A stretch of DNA of 63,509 nt from an uncultured Acidobacteriaceae bacterium. GTDB taxonomy: Bacteria > Acidobacteriota > Terriglobia > Terriglobales > Acidobacteriaceae. A program made the translations under genes and the position numbers. Position 1 is the first letter of the stretch. Every line of letters begins with the position of its first letter. Under the pieces are notes generated by a model. The model did not search any database. It saw only the letters and a list, made by a program, of their open reading frames with translations, and had not been told where the DNA came from. Shown here in pieces: positions 16,671 to 25,409 of this stretch. The stretch lies in NCBI GenBank assembly GCA_903842065.1, contig CAIMKZ010000031.1:1-63509 (forward strand), given 5' to 3'.

Positions 16671-18074
16671 ATGATCCGCAAACTGCTTGCCATCGCCATT
16701 GCGGCGCCGCTTATCGCTTACGCTCAGAAACCCCCGCAACAGGTCGAAGTCAACGTGCAGAAGACGTCTCTCTCACGCGATCAGGAGATGCAGATCGGCA
16801 AGCAGTTTGCCGCCCAGGTTGAGCGCGAGATGGAGGTAGTGCGTAACCCCGAGGTCGAGAGCTGGCTCAACCAGATCGGCCAGCGGCTGGCCAAAACGCC
16901 CGAGGCCAACGCCTATCCGTACTACTTCAAACTGGTCAACGACGACTCGATCAACGCCTTCGCGCTGCCCGGCGGACCCATGTATGTGCACACCGGCCTG
17001 CTCAAAGCCGCAGACAGCGAGGGCGAGGTGGCGGGCGTTCTGGCGCACGAGATGTCGCACGTCGCGCTTCGTCACGGCGCGGCGCAGATTGGCAAACAGC
17101 AGACCTACGGAACGCTCTTCGGCCTCATTGGACTAGCTGCCGGCGCTTTGACGACCGACAAGAACGGCAACTGCGGCCTGGTATGCCAGATTACGCAGGT
17201 AGGCACTGGCCTCGGCGCAAACTCGGTGCTGATGAAGTTCAGCCGGGGCTACGAACGCGACGCCGATCTGAACGGCGCGCGGATGATGGCTTCGGCTGGC
17301 TACGATCCCATCCAGCTGCCGAAGTTTTTTGAGAAGCTCGAATCGTCACAGGGAACGACTTCGGAACCCCGCGGCCTCGCACTATGGATGTCGTCGCATC
17401 CCGGCACCGGGAGCCGGATTCAGTATGTCTCCGATGACATTCGGTTCTACCCGCAACGCAGCTACATTGCCGGCACTGGGAACTTCTCCCGCATCAAGCA
17501 GCTGATGGCATCGATACCTCCGCCAAAGGTGCAGCCGGGCAAGCTGATTCAGCCGAAAGACAACGCGCAGGCGCGCTCAAATATCCCAGCTGGCTACAAG
17601 GACTATCCGGCTAACGGATTTTCGATCGCATATCCATCGGCGTGGCAGGCAGGCCAGCCCCAGCCCGGCAGCAGTCTCTATATCGTGCCGCAGGGCGGCG
17701 CGTTATCAAACGACAACAGCGGAGTAGAGCTGCTGGCAGGCGCCATGATCGACTACTACGTACCACAGGCCGGAGCAGCAAGTGTAAAGCTGGCCGCAAG
17801 CACGCAGGAGTTCATCGCCGGACTGGCGAAAGGCGATCCTAACCTGAAGGCGGAGAGATCGGTGGCGGTAACGGTGGGCGGCAAGCAGGCGCTCAGGACG
17901 CGCATCACTACCAAGACCTCTTACACGCAGGAGCCTGCCCAGGTCGTCTATCTCTTCACGGTGACGCGCGATGCAGGCCTTTGGTATCTGGTTCTCGGCA
18001 TCCAGCCCTCGCAGTTGAGCGCCTTCGATCCGATTGTGAAGCAGATGGTGGCTTCGGTTCAGTTCCCTAACTAG
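16671..18074 (+). CDS. Exported M48 family metalloprotease (BepA-like)
   Basis: 467 aa with a signal peptide (RKLLAIAIAAPLIAYAQ). The zinc site is HEMSH (126-130) with the third ligand in YERDAD about 70 residues later. The catalytic part (30-260) resembles BepA/LoiP-type periplasmic proteases that monitor outer-membrane protein assembly. In place of the TPR tail of BepA, the C-terminus (about 310-467) is a beta-rich domain starting GYKDYPANGFSIAYPSAWQ, a lipoprotein-like fold of unknown role. It probably performs periplasmic quality control. Confidence 0.9.
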   Translation: MIRKLLAIAIAAPLIAYAQKPPQQVEVNVQKTSLSRDQEMQIGKQFAAQVEREMEVVRNPEVESWLNQIGQRLAKTPEANAYPYYFKLVNDDSINAFALPGGPMYVHTGLLKAADSEGEVAGVLAHEMSHVALRHGAAQIGKQQTYGTLFGLIGLAAGALTTDKNGNCGLVCQITQVGTGLGANSVLMKFSRGYERDADLNGARMMASAGYDPIQLPKFFEKLESSQGTTSEPRGLALWMSSHPGTGSRIQYVSDDIRFYPQRSYIAGTGNFSRIKQLMASIPPPKVQPGKLIQPKDNAQARSNIPAGYKDYPANGFSIAYPSAWQAGQPQPGSSLYIVPQGGALSNDNSGVELLAGAMIDYYVPQAGAASVKLAASTQEFIAGLAKGDPNLKAERSVAVTVGGKQALRTRITTKTSYTQEPAQVVYLFTVTRDAGLWYLVLGIQPSQLSAFDPIVKQMVASVQFPN

Positions 18075-18249
18075 CTCACTGCCCAGCTCCGCACAACCCG
18101 AGCGCACGAATCCCTCGATCACAACGCTGCGGGGATAGTGCGCCTTTCCCGCATCTGCGTCGCACACCACTCTCAGACCGCCCCGCTCGCCTTTACAATC
18201 ATTTCGACACATTCAGCGCCTCTGAGCGCATCGCTGAAAGGAACCCTTC

Positions 18250-19416
18250 ATGACGACCAATCGCAGATCCTTCCTTCGCAACGCCGGCGCGGGCGCGGCA
18301 GCGCTTTCGCTCTCTTCCGTGCTGCCGTCAGTCGCTGCCGCAGCCGAGCCGCAGGCCGGGCAAGCCATCAACGCGGGCGGGCGAACCGCCACAAACTATC
18401 TGCCCCTGCCGGCGAACCACAAGCGCGAGGGCTGGCCCATAGCGAGCGAGCTCAAGTCGAAACGCATCAAATACGACACACCGCAGAATCAGATCAGCTG
18501 GGCCTACATGAAGGAGATGCGCGAGAACAACAAGACGCGCAAGATATACCCCGTCAATCCCTACGTCGAGGTCTACACGCTGCGTGAAAACGCCTACGAG
18601 CTCTTCAGCGAAAATTGCGACGGACTCGGCGACTTCTTCATGCACCTGATCGTCGGCCCGGAGAAGGCCATGCTCATTGACTGTGGATACGGGCTCGGCG
18701 ACGTGAAGGGACTGTGCGACCAGCTCTCCGGCGGCAAACCGCTCATCGTCGTCAACACCCACGAGCATCCCGACCACGCCTTCGGCAACTGCCGCTTCGA
18801 CAAGGTCTACTGCCACGAGTACCTGGCGCCCTACCTCGCCCAGCAGAACGCGCATATGTTCGACTATCTGTTCGACGACTACGGCGACAATATCTGGCTC
18901 CAGTTCGACAAGAAAGATCTGCCCACCTTCAAGAAGTACGAGATCGCCCCGGTCAAGGATGGCGCCATCTTCAACCTCGGCCCGGGCTACGACATCGAAC
19001 TCGTCTTCACCGGAGGCCACTCGGCCGGCCACGCCGGGTTCCTCGACAAGCGCAACCGCATCTTCTATTCGGGAGACAACATCTGCTCCGATGTTTCGAG
19101 TTGCGGCTCGATCAACGTACCCGGGCGCGGACCGCACGGCGAGCAGACCGAGCTCAAGGTCTATCGCGACAACATGAAGCGGCTCGTCGATCGCATGGAC
19201 GAGTACGACTACGTCTGCCCCAACCACTTCATGACCAACCTCGAGAACAGCCTGATGACCAACATCCTCGAGGCCTGCGACGCAGTGCTCGCCAACCCCG
19301 AGGGCTACGACTACAAGGTAGAGAAGTGGAACAAGGGCGGCGCGGGCTCGACGATCCGCTACTACAAGTTCATTCGCGGCTTCAGCGTGATTGCCTACGG
19401 CTACAACAAGGCATAG
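18250..19416 (+). CDS. Tat-exported metallo-beta-lactamase-fold protein, paralogue 1
   Basis: 388 aa. Tat-type leader TNRRSFLRN followed by an alanine-rich stretch ending about residue 37. The metal-binding motif HEHPDH is intact (171-176), with the later ligands in GGHSAGH, YSGDN and PNHFM. The fold is glyoxalase-II/hydrolase-like. Two sister genes lie 7-10 kb downstream on the other strand and share the blocks YMKEMRENNKTRKIYPVNPY, VGPEKAMLID, DYGDNIWLQFDKKDLP and a C-terminal GFSVIAYGYNK. The substrate is unknown; lactones, esters and thioesters are family possibilities. The ribosome site is GAAAGG upstream. A terminator follows. Confidence 0.9.
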   Translation: MTTNRRSFLRNAGAGAAALSLSSVLPSVAAAAEPQAGQAINAGGRTATNYLPLPANHKREGWPIASELKSKRIKYDTPQNQISWAYMKEMRENNKTRKIYPVNPYVEVYTLRENAYELFSENCDGLGDFFMHLIVGPEKAMLIDCGYGLGDVKGLCDQLSGGKPLIVVNTHEHPDHAFGNCRFDKVYCHEYLAPYLAQQNAHMFDYLFDDYGDNIWLQFDKKDLPTFKKYEIAPVKDGAIFNLGPGYDIELVFTGGHSAGHAGFLDKRNRIFYSGDNICSDVSSCGSINVPGRGPHGEQTELKVYRDNMKRLVDRMDEYDYVCPNHFMTNLENSLMTNILEACDAVLANPEGYDYKVEKWNKGGAGSTIRYYKFIRGFSVIAYGYNKA

Positions 19417-19454
19417 CTGTTTGTGTGCCTCGCGCGCGAACTTGGCAGAAAAGG

Positions 19455-19490
19455 AAGACCGGGTCAGCGTTAAACGCTGACCCGGTCTTT
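19455..19490 (+). terminator. Terminator after metallo-beta-lactamase paralogue 1
   Basis: AAGACCGGGTCAGCGTT paired with AACGCTGACCCGGTCTT, then T and GTG. The stem is about 16 bases and nearly loop-free. The A/T symmetry makes it usable from both sides, and the next gene is convergent. Confidence 0.85.
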
Positions 19491-19790
19491 GTGCGTTGCA
19501 TTCCCGCCGATACGGCAGCGACTCCAAGGGTCTGCTGGCGGTGCAATCGCGGGGGGAGGGCCGCTATATTGATCCTTATAAATTCTTTATAAATCTATGT
19601 CAATAGTTTTCGCTGCGTGACCCTGCATCGCAGGATGCAAATTGCAGTGACGTGTAATTTGATGCACCGCAAGCGCCCGATGACACCCGGACAAGGCACG
19701 TCGGCTTTCAGCGCGACTCGGCCCGCCGAAGGATTGATTCTTTACCGGCCAGGCCGAAGCGGCAGACGCCTTCAACACATCGTCCCCGGC
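19491..19790. other. Convergent spacer, AT-rich patch only
   Basis: Between convergent genes. It holds an AT-rich segment near 19565-19605 with a direct repeat of TTATAAAT (CCTTATAAATTC and CTTTATAAATC) and a short ATTGCA-rich run near 19630. No coding frame stands out. Confidence 0.4.
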
Positions 19791-20765
19791 TCAGCAATCC
19801 AAATGCCCACGCAAAAACTCCGCCATGGCCGTCTTGTGCTCATCGGCAATCGAAGTCGATAGACTGTGTCGCTCCTCATCCGAGAGCGGCCGGAAGCCAC
19901 GAGCCAGCGCCACATTTGTCTCAAGATGCTCGCGCTTCGGCATGCCGATGACTGCCGCTGCCACAGGCAGCGACATCGAATAGTAAACCAGCTTCTCTGC
20001 CGGCAGCTTGCCCTGTAAAAAATCCTGCCCAAAGATCTTCATGGCGACGATGCCCATCTTCCTGCGCACAGCCACAGGCAGCGCCACTGTCTCAAAGTTG
20101 CCCTCCGGCATCGGCACCGCCCGCATCGGACTGAAGTCCATCCCCACCAGGCCTGCGTTCAGGGCCATCTGCGTCACGTCCAGGTCGTGCCGCTCGAGCA
20201 TTGTGGCCAGCGTATGCGGACTGCTGTGGCAGGTTACGCCGATGAATCGCGCCATCTTCTCGTCGCGCGCCCTATAGAGCGCCTTGAGCGTTCCGTCCGG
20301 CGCCTCGATGGCCGCAAGGTCGTCCTCTCCGCCAAGCTGGTGAATGTTGAGCACGTCCACTTGATCTACTTGCAAGCGCTTCAGGCTGGTCTCAATCATG
20401 CGCATCGCTTCGTCGTAGCCGCGGCCTGAGAACTTGGTAGCCAGCACCACGTCTTTGCGCCGGCCTTTCAGCACCTTGCCCACGCGTATCTCGCTCTCGC
20501 CGTCGGCCCCATACTCATGCGCGGTATCGATGTAGTTGATCCCAAGATCGAGCGCATGGTTCAGCACCGCCTGCGCTTCGTCCTCGTTTTGATACATCAT
20601 GTAGCGGTTTCCCGCGCCGAAGGCGAGGATCGAAATCTCAAGGCCGGTCTTGCCAAGAATGCGGCGGGGAATCTGCGGCGTGGCTGCCTTCGAGAGTCCT
20701 GGAACTAGAACTGCCGCACAGCCCATCGCTGTGGTTTCAACAAACCTGCGGCGGGTAATGGACAT
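19791..20765 (-). CDS. Tat-exported aldo/keto reductase
   Basis: 324 aa. The leader TRRRFVETTAMGCAAVLVPG is a clear twin-arginine signal, so the enzyme is folded with its cofactor before export. The aldo/keto reductase barrel starts at RRILGKTGLEIS. The catalytic set is Asp in YIDTAHEYG, the Tyr of the same motif, Lys in ATKFSGRG and His in LNIHQLGG. The NADPH end has VAAAVIGMPKREHLE. AGGAGG is 6 bases before the ATG. Export of a nicotinamide-dependent enzyme is uncommon but frequent in acidobacteria and planctomycetes. It may be co-transcribed with the gene upstream, 16 bases away. Confidence 0.92.
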   Translation of the reverse strand: MSITRRRFVETTAMGCAAVLVPGLSKAATPQIPRRILGKTGLEISILAFGAGNRYMMYQNEDEAQAVLNHALDLGINYIDTAHEYGADGESEIRVGKVLKGRRKDVVLATKFSGRGYDEAMRMIETSLKRLQVDQVDVLNIHQLGGEDDLAAIEAPDGTLKALYRARDEKMARFIGVTCHSSPHTLATMLERHDLDVTQMALNAGLVGMDFSPMRAVPMPEGNFETVALPVAVRRKMGIVAMKIFGQDFLQGKLPAEKLVYYSMSLPVAAAVIGMPKREHLETNVALARGFRPLSDEERHSLSTSIADEHKTAMAEFLRGHLDC

Positions 20766-20781
20766 GACGCCTCCTGTGGGG

Positions 20782-21870
20782 TTATCTCCGCGAACCCGCC
20801 GGCTTCAAAATCGGCGTCAGCGATCCCGGATTGCTACCCTTCGTCGGATCGACGCGGAAATCCCACACCGTCGGGTTGATGTCGTCTGGCGACAGAATCT
20901 CGACCAGCGCGTACTCGCCGATGGCGAGCGGCTGCTCGGGATGAATCTTCAGCCAGTGCTTTCCGGGCAGCACTTCGACTGTTGCCGCGATCACGTCTTC
21001 GTCCTGCGTCACCGTGCCGTCGCGGGCAACGTGTACCGCACCCACCATGCGCACGGCGTTACGCTGGCTCACCCTGACAATCGCAAAACCGGACTTCTCG
21101 GAGCGCGCCCCGTGCTTGAAGTTCACAGCTTTGCTGCCGCCGGTGTTGATCGTCATCGCACCCGGCGCAGCCGTTGCATTGCCGCTGTCTGTCGCGAGCG
21201 AGATATAGAGAACCGGATCGTTAACGTGCAGATGAATCCGCGCATGCGCGCCCTCAATCTCAAGCGACGCAGTCTGCCCGGCCAGCGGATTCAGCGTGCC
21301 CAGACCCTTCTTGTTGCGCGCAGTCAGGTTCATATCGCTCGCGGGAATCTCCACCAGCTCAGGCCCGCCCTGATATGTATCCAGAGCAAATACTCCGTCT
21401 TCATCGGGCAGATCGAGTCCCGGCGCAACCTCAGGAGAGCGGCCGTTCTGGTCGTTGCGAGCCTCCTGTTCGGCCTTGTCGAGCTCCCGCGCCTCCTTCA
21501 TCACCGGCGAGAGTTCTTCGCTGTCGTCGGCGGCAGGGTTGTGGGCGTTCTCCCACTTGCGCGTCGCATTCCAGTCGACCAGATCGGCAGGCATCTCCTC
21601 CCAGTCGGCACGCTCCTGCGAGAAGTAGCGCACCCGCTCGCCGAGAATCTGATACTCGCGAACCAGCTGATAGGAGCCGTCTTTGAGGATGAGCCTGTGG
21701 GCCCGCTGCAATCCCGGCAGGTCGGGCTTCAGAGGTTGCCGCTCGTCTGTCTGCTTCTGCGCCGGAACCGTCGAAGGTATCTCCCGCGTCGTCCGCTGCG
21801 CCGCCGCCCCCAGGCACAGCACTCCGGCAAGCGCTGCAAGTACTATTCGTTGCTCGATCCGGTTCGCCAT
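20782..21870 (-). CDS. Secreted hypothetical protein
   Basis: 362 aa from the ATG at 21870, with GGAGG close upstream; the frame is open 14 codons further. Signal peptide RIVLAALAGVLCLGAAAQ. Residues 50-110 read RLILKDGSYQLVREYQILGERVRYFS, a pattern of acidobacterial exported proteins of unknown function, followed by an acidic helical stretch. The C-terminal 200 residues are beta-rich and contain LPGKHWLKIHPEQPLAIGEYALVE. No catalytic motif is recognised. It lies 16 bases upstream of the aldo/keto reductase on the same strand, likely one operon. Confidence 0.75.
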   Translation of the reverse strand: MANRIEQRIVLAALAGVLCLGAAAQRTTREIPSTVPAQKQTDERQPLKPDLPGLQRAHRLILKDGSYQLVREYQILGERVRYFSQERADWEEMPADLVDWNATRKWENAHNPAADDSEELSPVMKEARELDKAEQEARNDQNGRSPEVAPGLDLPDEDGVFALDTYQGGPELVEIPASDMNLTARNKKGLGTLNPLAGQTASLEIEGAHARIHLHVNDPVLYISLATDSGNATAAPGAMTINTGGSKAVNFKHGARSEKSGFAIVRVSQRNAVRMVGAVHVARDGTVTQDEDVIAATVEVLPGKHWLKIHPEQPLAIGEYALVEILSPDDINPTVWDFRVDPTKGSNPGSLTPILKPAGSRR

Positions 21871-22027
21871 GGGCCTCCAGTTTAGACGAATCCGGCCCGA
21901 GAAGAGCCTCAAGCCGCGAATAATGTGACCTTTGCCCCCGTTCCAGCGTCAAAATATCGCAGGTACGCTGCGGATTTTTATGTCTTTCTTCATCTCCGCT
22001 CCGCTAACCTGTAAGAGAACGGGTGCA

Positions 22028-22330
22028 ATGATCGGATACCGAGGCAATCTTCGCGACAACGGGCCGGGAATTTCGGCCGTAGTTGTGCTGTGTCTCATCC
22101 TGCTGGCGCTTGTCTCGGTGGTGCAGGTAACCCACACCCACCAGAGCGCGAGCGAGGCCAGCCACTGTTCGCTGTGCCTGGTAGCGCACACTGCGGCTCC
22201 CATTCTGTTTGCTGCCGTGGCGGCCATTGCGCTGGTACGGCTAGGGATTCAGACGCCTCTTCGCAAGGTGCCGGTACCTGTCCGCGCGCGGTACGCAAAG
22301 CTCTTCTCTCGTCCTCCTCCCCGAGGCTGA
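22028..22330 (+). CDS. Small membrane protein with His/Cys motif
   Basis: About 100 aa from the ATG at 22028; upstream ATGs at 21932 and 21980 remain possible. Two hydrophobic segments (SAVVVLCLILLALVSVVQV and PILFAAVAAIALVRLG) flank a loop with THTHQ and a CSLCL pair, so His-x-His and Cys-x2-Cys face the same side. This pattern is reminiscent of small DUF2946-type proteins that occur beside metal-related receptors. It precedes the TonB-dependent receptor by about 190 bases on the same strand. Function not known. Confidence 0.55.
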   Translation: MIGYRGNLRDNGPGISAVVVLCLILLALVSVVQVTHTHQSASEASHCSLCLVAHTAAPILFAAVAAIALVRLGIQTPLRKVPVPVRARYAKLFSRPPPRG

Positions 22331-22518
22331 CCAGCAATCCCCACAACGCACACCCGCGCCGGATCGCTTCAACATACTTCCGATCAGCTTTCTTATCGAT
22401 CCTGCTCAGTCGCTGCGTTTCTCGGGGCATTGCCTTCGGATGCACTGGCGATGCCGCGCGGAAAGGCTCGGCGGCGGCGATTCTAAATTCTCAAGCTATA
22501 TAGGTAAAGTGAGGTCTA

Positions 22519-25314
22519 ATGAAGTTTCTGTTTGCCAACGCGCGCTTGATTCCCCTCTTCGCGCTGGCTCTTTGCACAGCCTCGGCTGTGGCTCAGGGCA
22601 GTGGTACAGGCTCGGTTCAGGGCACGGTCAGCGATCCTACCGGCGCGGTCATCCCTGGCGCAACCGTGCATCTAGTCAACAAGGCCAGCGGACTCAGCAG
22701 ATCCGCTGCAACCGATGCAGCCGGACAGTTCGAATTTCCGAACCTGCCCTTTCATCCCTATCAGATCGATTTGCGCGCAGCAGGATTCTCCGCAATCACC
22801 CAGACCGTGAACATCAACTCCACCCAGCCGATAAGTCTCGCGCTCACCATGCAGGTGGCCGAAAGCAGCGAAACTGTAACGGTTGAGTCCGACGCTCCAA
22901 TGCTCGAAGATACTTCCACCTTTCATACCGAGATGGACCGCGACCAGTTCAACCGGATTCCTCTTGAGAGCGCTTCTTCCTCACTTAGTTCGCTTGTAAC
23001 CCAGACGACGCCGGGCGTTTCCGCCGACTCGAACGGCCTCTTCCACGGCCTTGGCGATCACGCCTCGAACTCCTTCTCCGTCGACGGCCAGCCCATCACC
23101 GACCAGCAGAGCAAGGTCTTCTCCAACCAGCTCCCTTCGAATGCTGTGCAGTCCATCGAAGTGATCGAGGGCGCGCCGCCCGCGCAGTACGGCGACAAGA
23201 CCAGCCTGGTCATCGTCGCCACCACCCGCTCCGGCCAGGGCGTCAGCAGGCCAACGGGCAGCGTTTCAACCTCGTACGGAAGCTTCGGCTCGGCCACTGC
23301 CGGTTACAACGTCGCCTATGGCGGTCAGCGCTGGGGCCACTTCTTTGAGATCGACGGGCTCAACACCGGCCGCTTCCTCGATCCGCCGGAGTTCGCCGTG
23401 ATGCACGACAAGGGCAACGAGCTGAATGTATTCGATCGCTCCGACCACTCCTTCACCCAGAACGACTCTGTGCATTTGAATCTAAACTTCAGCCGGTCGT
23501 GGTTTCAGAATCCCAACGCCTACGACAACCTGGGGGTGAGGAACGTTGTGAGCGGCGGCGCCAGTGCCAGCCCGGTCTTTGCAGTTATCGGCAATACCGA
23601 TCAGCGTTCGCAGATCAGAACATTCAACATCGCTCCGGCCTACATGCGCATTCTGAGCAAGAGCGCGGTGCTGAACATGAACGTCTACACCCGCCGCGAC
23701 GAATATAACTACTACCCGAGTCCGAACCCGCTGGCCGATCTCGGCCCTGCCGATCTCCAAACCTCGTCGATCTCACAGCTCCGTACTCTTACCAACGCAG
23801 GAGCCCACATCGATTTTACTTATGCGCACGGCCCGCATAACATCATGGCCGGCGTGCAGTATAATTCCACCTTTCTGCGCGAGAACGACTCCCTGGGCAT
23901 TGTGGCAAGCACTTACAACTCGCCTTGCCTTAACTCGGTTACAGGCAATCCTCTCCCTGGCTACAGCGGCACTTCGCAGTGCACTGGCGTTACTACCCTC
24001 GCCAATCCCAACTTCATCGCCGCGCTCGCCCCTTACGATCTGACTCGTGGAGGCAAGCGATACGCCTGGTTTGGGCACGCCGACGTCAAGGAACTCTCCT
24101 TTTACGCGGAAGACGAGATCAAGCTGGGCCAATGGAACCTGCGTCTCGGCGTGCGTGACGACAAGTACAACGGCCTCGCTGCCGCAAGCCAGATCGAACC
24201 GCGGCTGGGCCTCGCCTATCACGTTAAGCGCACAAGCACCGTACTCAGCATCTCCTACGCGCGCACACTTGAGACGCCCTTCAACGAGAACCTCGCGCTC
24301 TCAAGCCGCGGCTGCGAAGACGCTGTACTGGCGCCGCTTCTCTCCTGCACATCCGGCGTCAATGGCAACCTTCGCCCCGGCTTCCGCAACGAGTTTCATG
24401 TGAGCTTTCAGCAGGCCCTCGGCAAAGACATCATCTTCTCCGGCGAGTACATCTGGAAGTACACGCACAATGCCTTCGACTTCAGCGTGCTCGGTAATAC
24501 GCCTATCGCCTTCCCCATCGACTGGCACAACTCGAAGATTCCCGGCGTTGCGCTGCATCTCCAGGTGCCGCGTCTGCACAACATCAGCGGATACTTTGAT
24601 GCCTCAAGCGTCTCCGCGCGGTTCTTCCCGCCACAGGTGTCCGGAGCGGGCGCGACCGTCGGCCAGGTCGGCCTGCCCTTCCGCATCGACCACGACGAGA
24701 AGTTCAACTCAACGGCGCACATCCAGTACACCGTTCCCGGAGGCAAGCTCCTCGCCGGCGTATGGGGCGGGCTCAACTGGCGCTACGACTCCGGGCAGGT
24801 GGCCGGCTCCGCGCCCTGCTATGGCGTCACGGATCCCAACTCTCCCTGCGGCAACAGCTCTGTACTCGCAGGCGGCCAGCCTGCAATCGCACTCGTCGAT
24901 AACAACGCGCCGGCTGCACTGAATCCCGTCACCGGCAAGTACGCCGCTATTGCACTTACCGCCGACCAGCAGTTCCAGGCCGGGCTCATCTGCGACGGCC
25001 AGAAGGCTACGCCCACCACGCCGCTGCCCGCCGTCTGCGCTGCCGGCAAGCTCACATCGAGCCTCATCCGCATCCCCGCGCCCGGCACCTCCAACAGCGA
25101 CTCCAACCCGCCCCGCATTGCGCCGCGCAGCCTCTTCGATGTGAACATCGGCAAAGACAATATCTTCCACAGGGATCGCTATAAGGTCGATCTCGATGTT
25201 ACTGCGATTAATGTTACGAATACGTACGCGCTTTATAACTTCTTATCTACCTTTAGTGGCACACACTATATAACTCCACGAGCGGTAACAGCAAAGGTCT
25301 CGCTAAACTTCTAA
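22519..25314 (+). CDS. TonB-dependent receptor, Oar-like
   Basis: 931 aa outer-membrane protein. Signal peptide ends at SAVAQG. Residues about 30-110 are a carboxypeptidase-regulatory-like domain (GSVQGTVSDPTGAVIPGATV), then a plug-like region with VDGQPITDQQSK and a 22-strand barrel that closes with AVTAKVSLNF, ending in the expected C-terminal Phe. The plug lacks a clear TonB box I can name. It presumably imports a large nutrient or metal complex. GAGG is upstream of the ATG. In this phylum such receptors are numerous and mostly uncharacterised; the substrate is not shown by the sequence. It is followed by a convergent terminator. Confidence 0.93.
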   Translation: MKFLFANARLIPLFALALCTASAVAQGSGTGSVQGTVSDPTGAVIPGATVHLVNKASGLSRSAATDAAGQFEFPNLPFHPYQIDLRAAGFSAITQTVNINSTQPISLALTMQVAESSETVTVESDAPMLEDTSTFHTEMDRDQFNRIPLESASSSLSSLVTQTTPGVSADSNGLFHGLGDHASNSFSVDGQPITDQQSKVFSNQLPSNAVQSIEVIEGAPPAQYGDKTSLVIVATTRSGQGVSRPTGSVSTSYGSFGSATAGYNVAYGGQRWGHFFEIDGLNTGRFLDPPEFAVMHDKGNELNVFDRSDHSFTQNDSVHLNLNFSRSWFQNPNAYDNLGVRNVVSGGASASPVFAVIGNTDQRSQIRTFNIAPAYMRILSKSAVLNMNVYTRRDEYNYYPSPNPLADLGPADLQTSSISQLRTLTNAGAHIDFTYAHGPHNIMAGVQYNSTFLRENDSLGIVASTYNSPCLNSVTGNPLPGYSGTSQCTGVTTLANPNFIAALAPYDLTRGGKRYAWFGHADVKELSFYAEDEIKLGQWNLRLGVRDDKYNGLAAASQIEPRLGLAYHVKRTSTVLSISYARTLETPFNENLALSSRGCEDAVLAPLLSCTSGVNGNLRPGFRNEFHVSFQQALGKDIIFSGEYIWKYTHNAFDFSVLGNTPIAFPIDWHNSKIPGVALHLQVPRLHNISGYFDASSVSARFFPPQVSGAGATVGQVGLPFRIDHDEKFNSTAHIQYTVPGGKLLAGVWGGLNWRYDSGQVAGSAPCYGVTDPNSPCGNSSVLAGGQPAIALVDNNAPAALNPVTGKYAAIALTADQQFQAGLICDGQKATPTTPLPAVCAAGKLTSSLIRIPAPGTSNSDSNPPRIAPRSLFDVNIGKDNIFHRDRYKVDLDVTAINVTNTYALYNFLSTFSGTHYITPRAVTAKVSLNF

Positions 25315-25326
25315 TCTCCGGTAGAT

Positions 25327-25369
25327 AGAACAGAGCGGACCGCACTCGATATGCGGACCGCACTGTTCT
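25327..25369. terminator. Bidirectional terminator, receptor / binding lipoprotein
   Basis: AGAACAG-A-GCGGACCGCA, loop CTCGATA, TGCGGACCGC-A-CTGTTCT. A long stem with one mismatch between convergent genes; the flanks are mildly T-rich (GTTCTGTTTC). Confidence 0.7.
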
Positions 25370-25409
25370 GTTTCAGGGGAAGCCTGTATCTGTGGGCGGC
25401 AGCGCCGCC

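Noticed and set aside
22331..22518. Cobalamin or other riboswitch ahead of the TonB-dependent receptor
   Set aside because: I looked for the conserved B12-box and paired arms and found none in the 190 bases.
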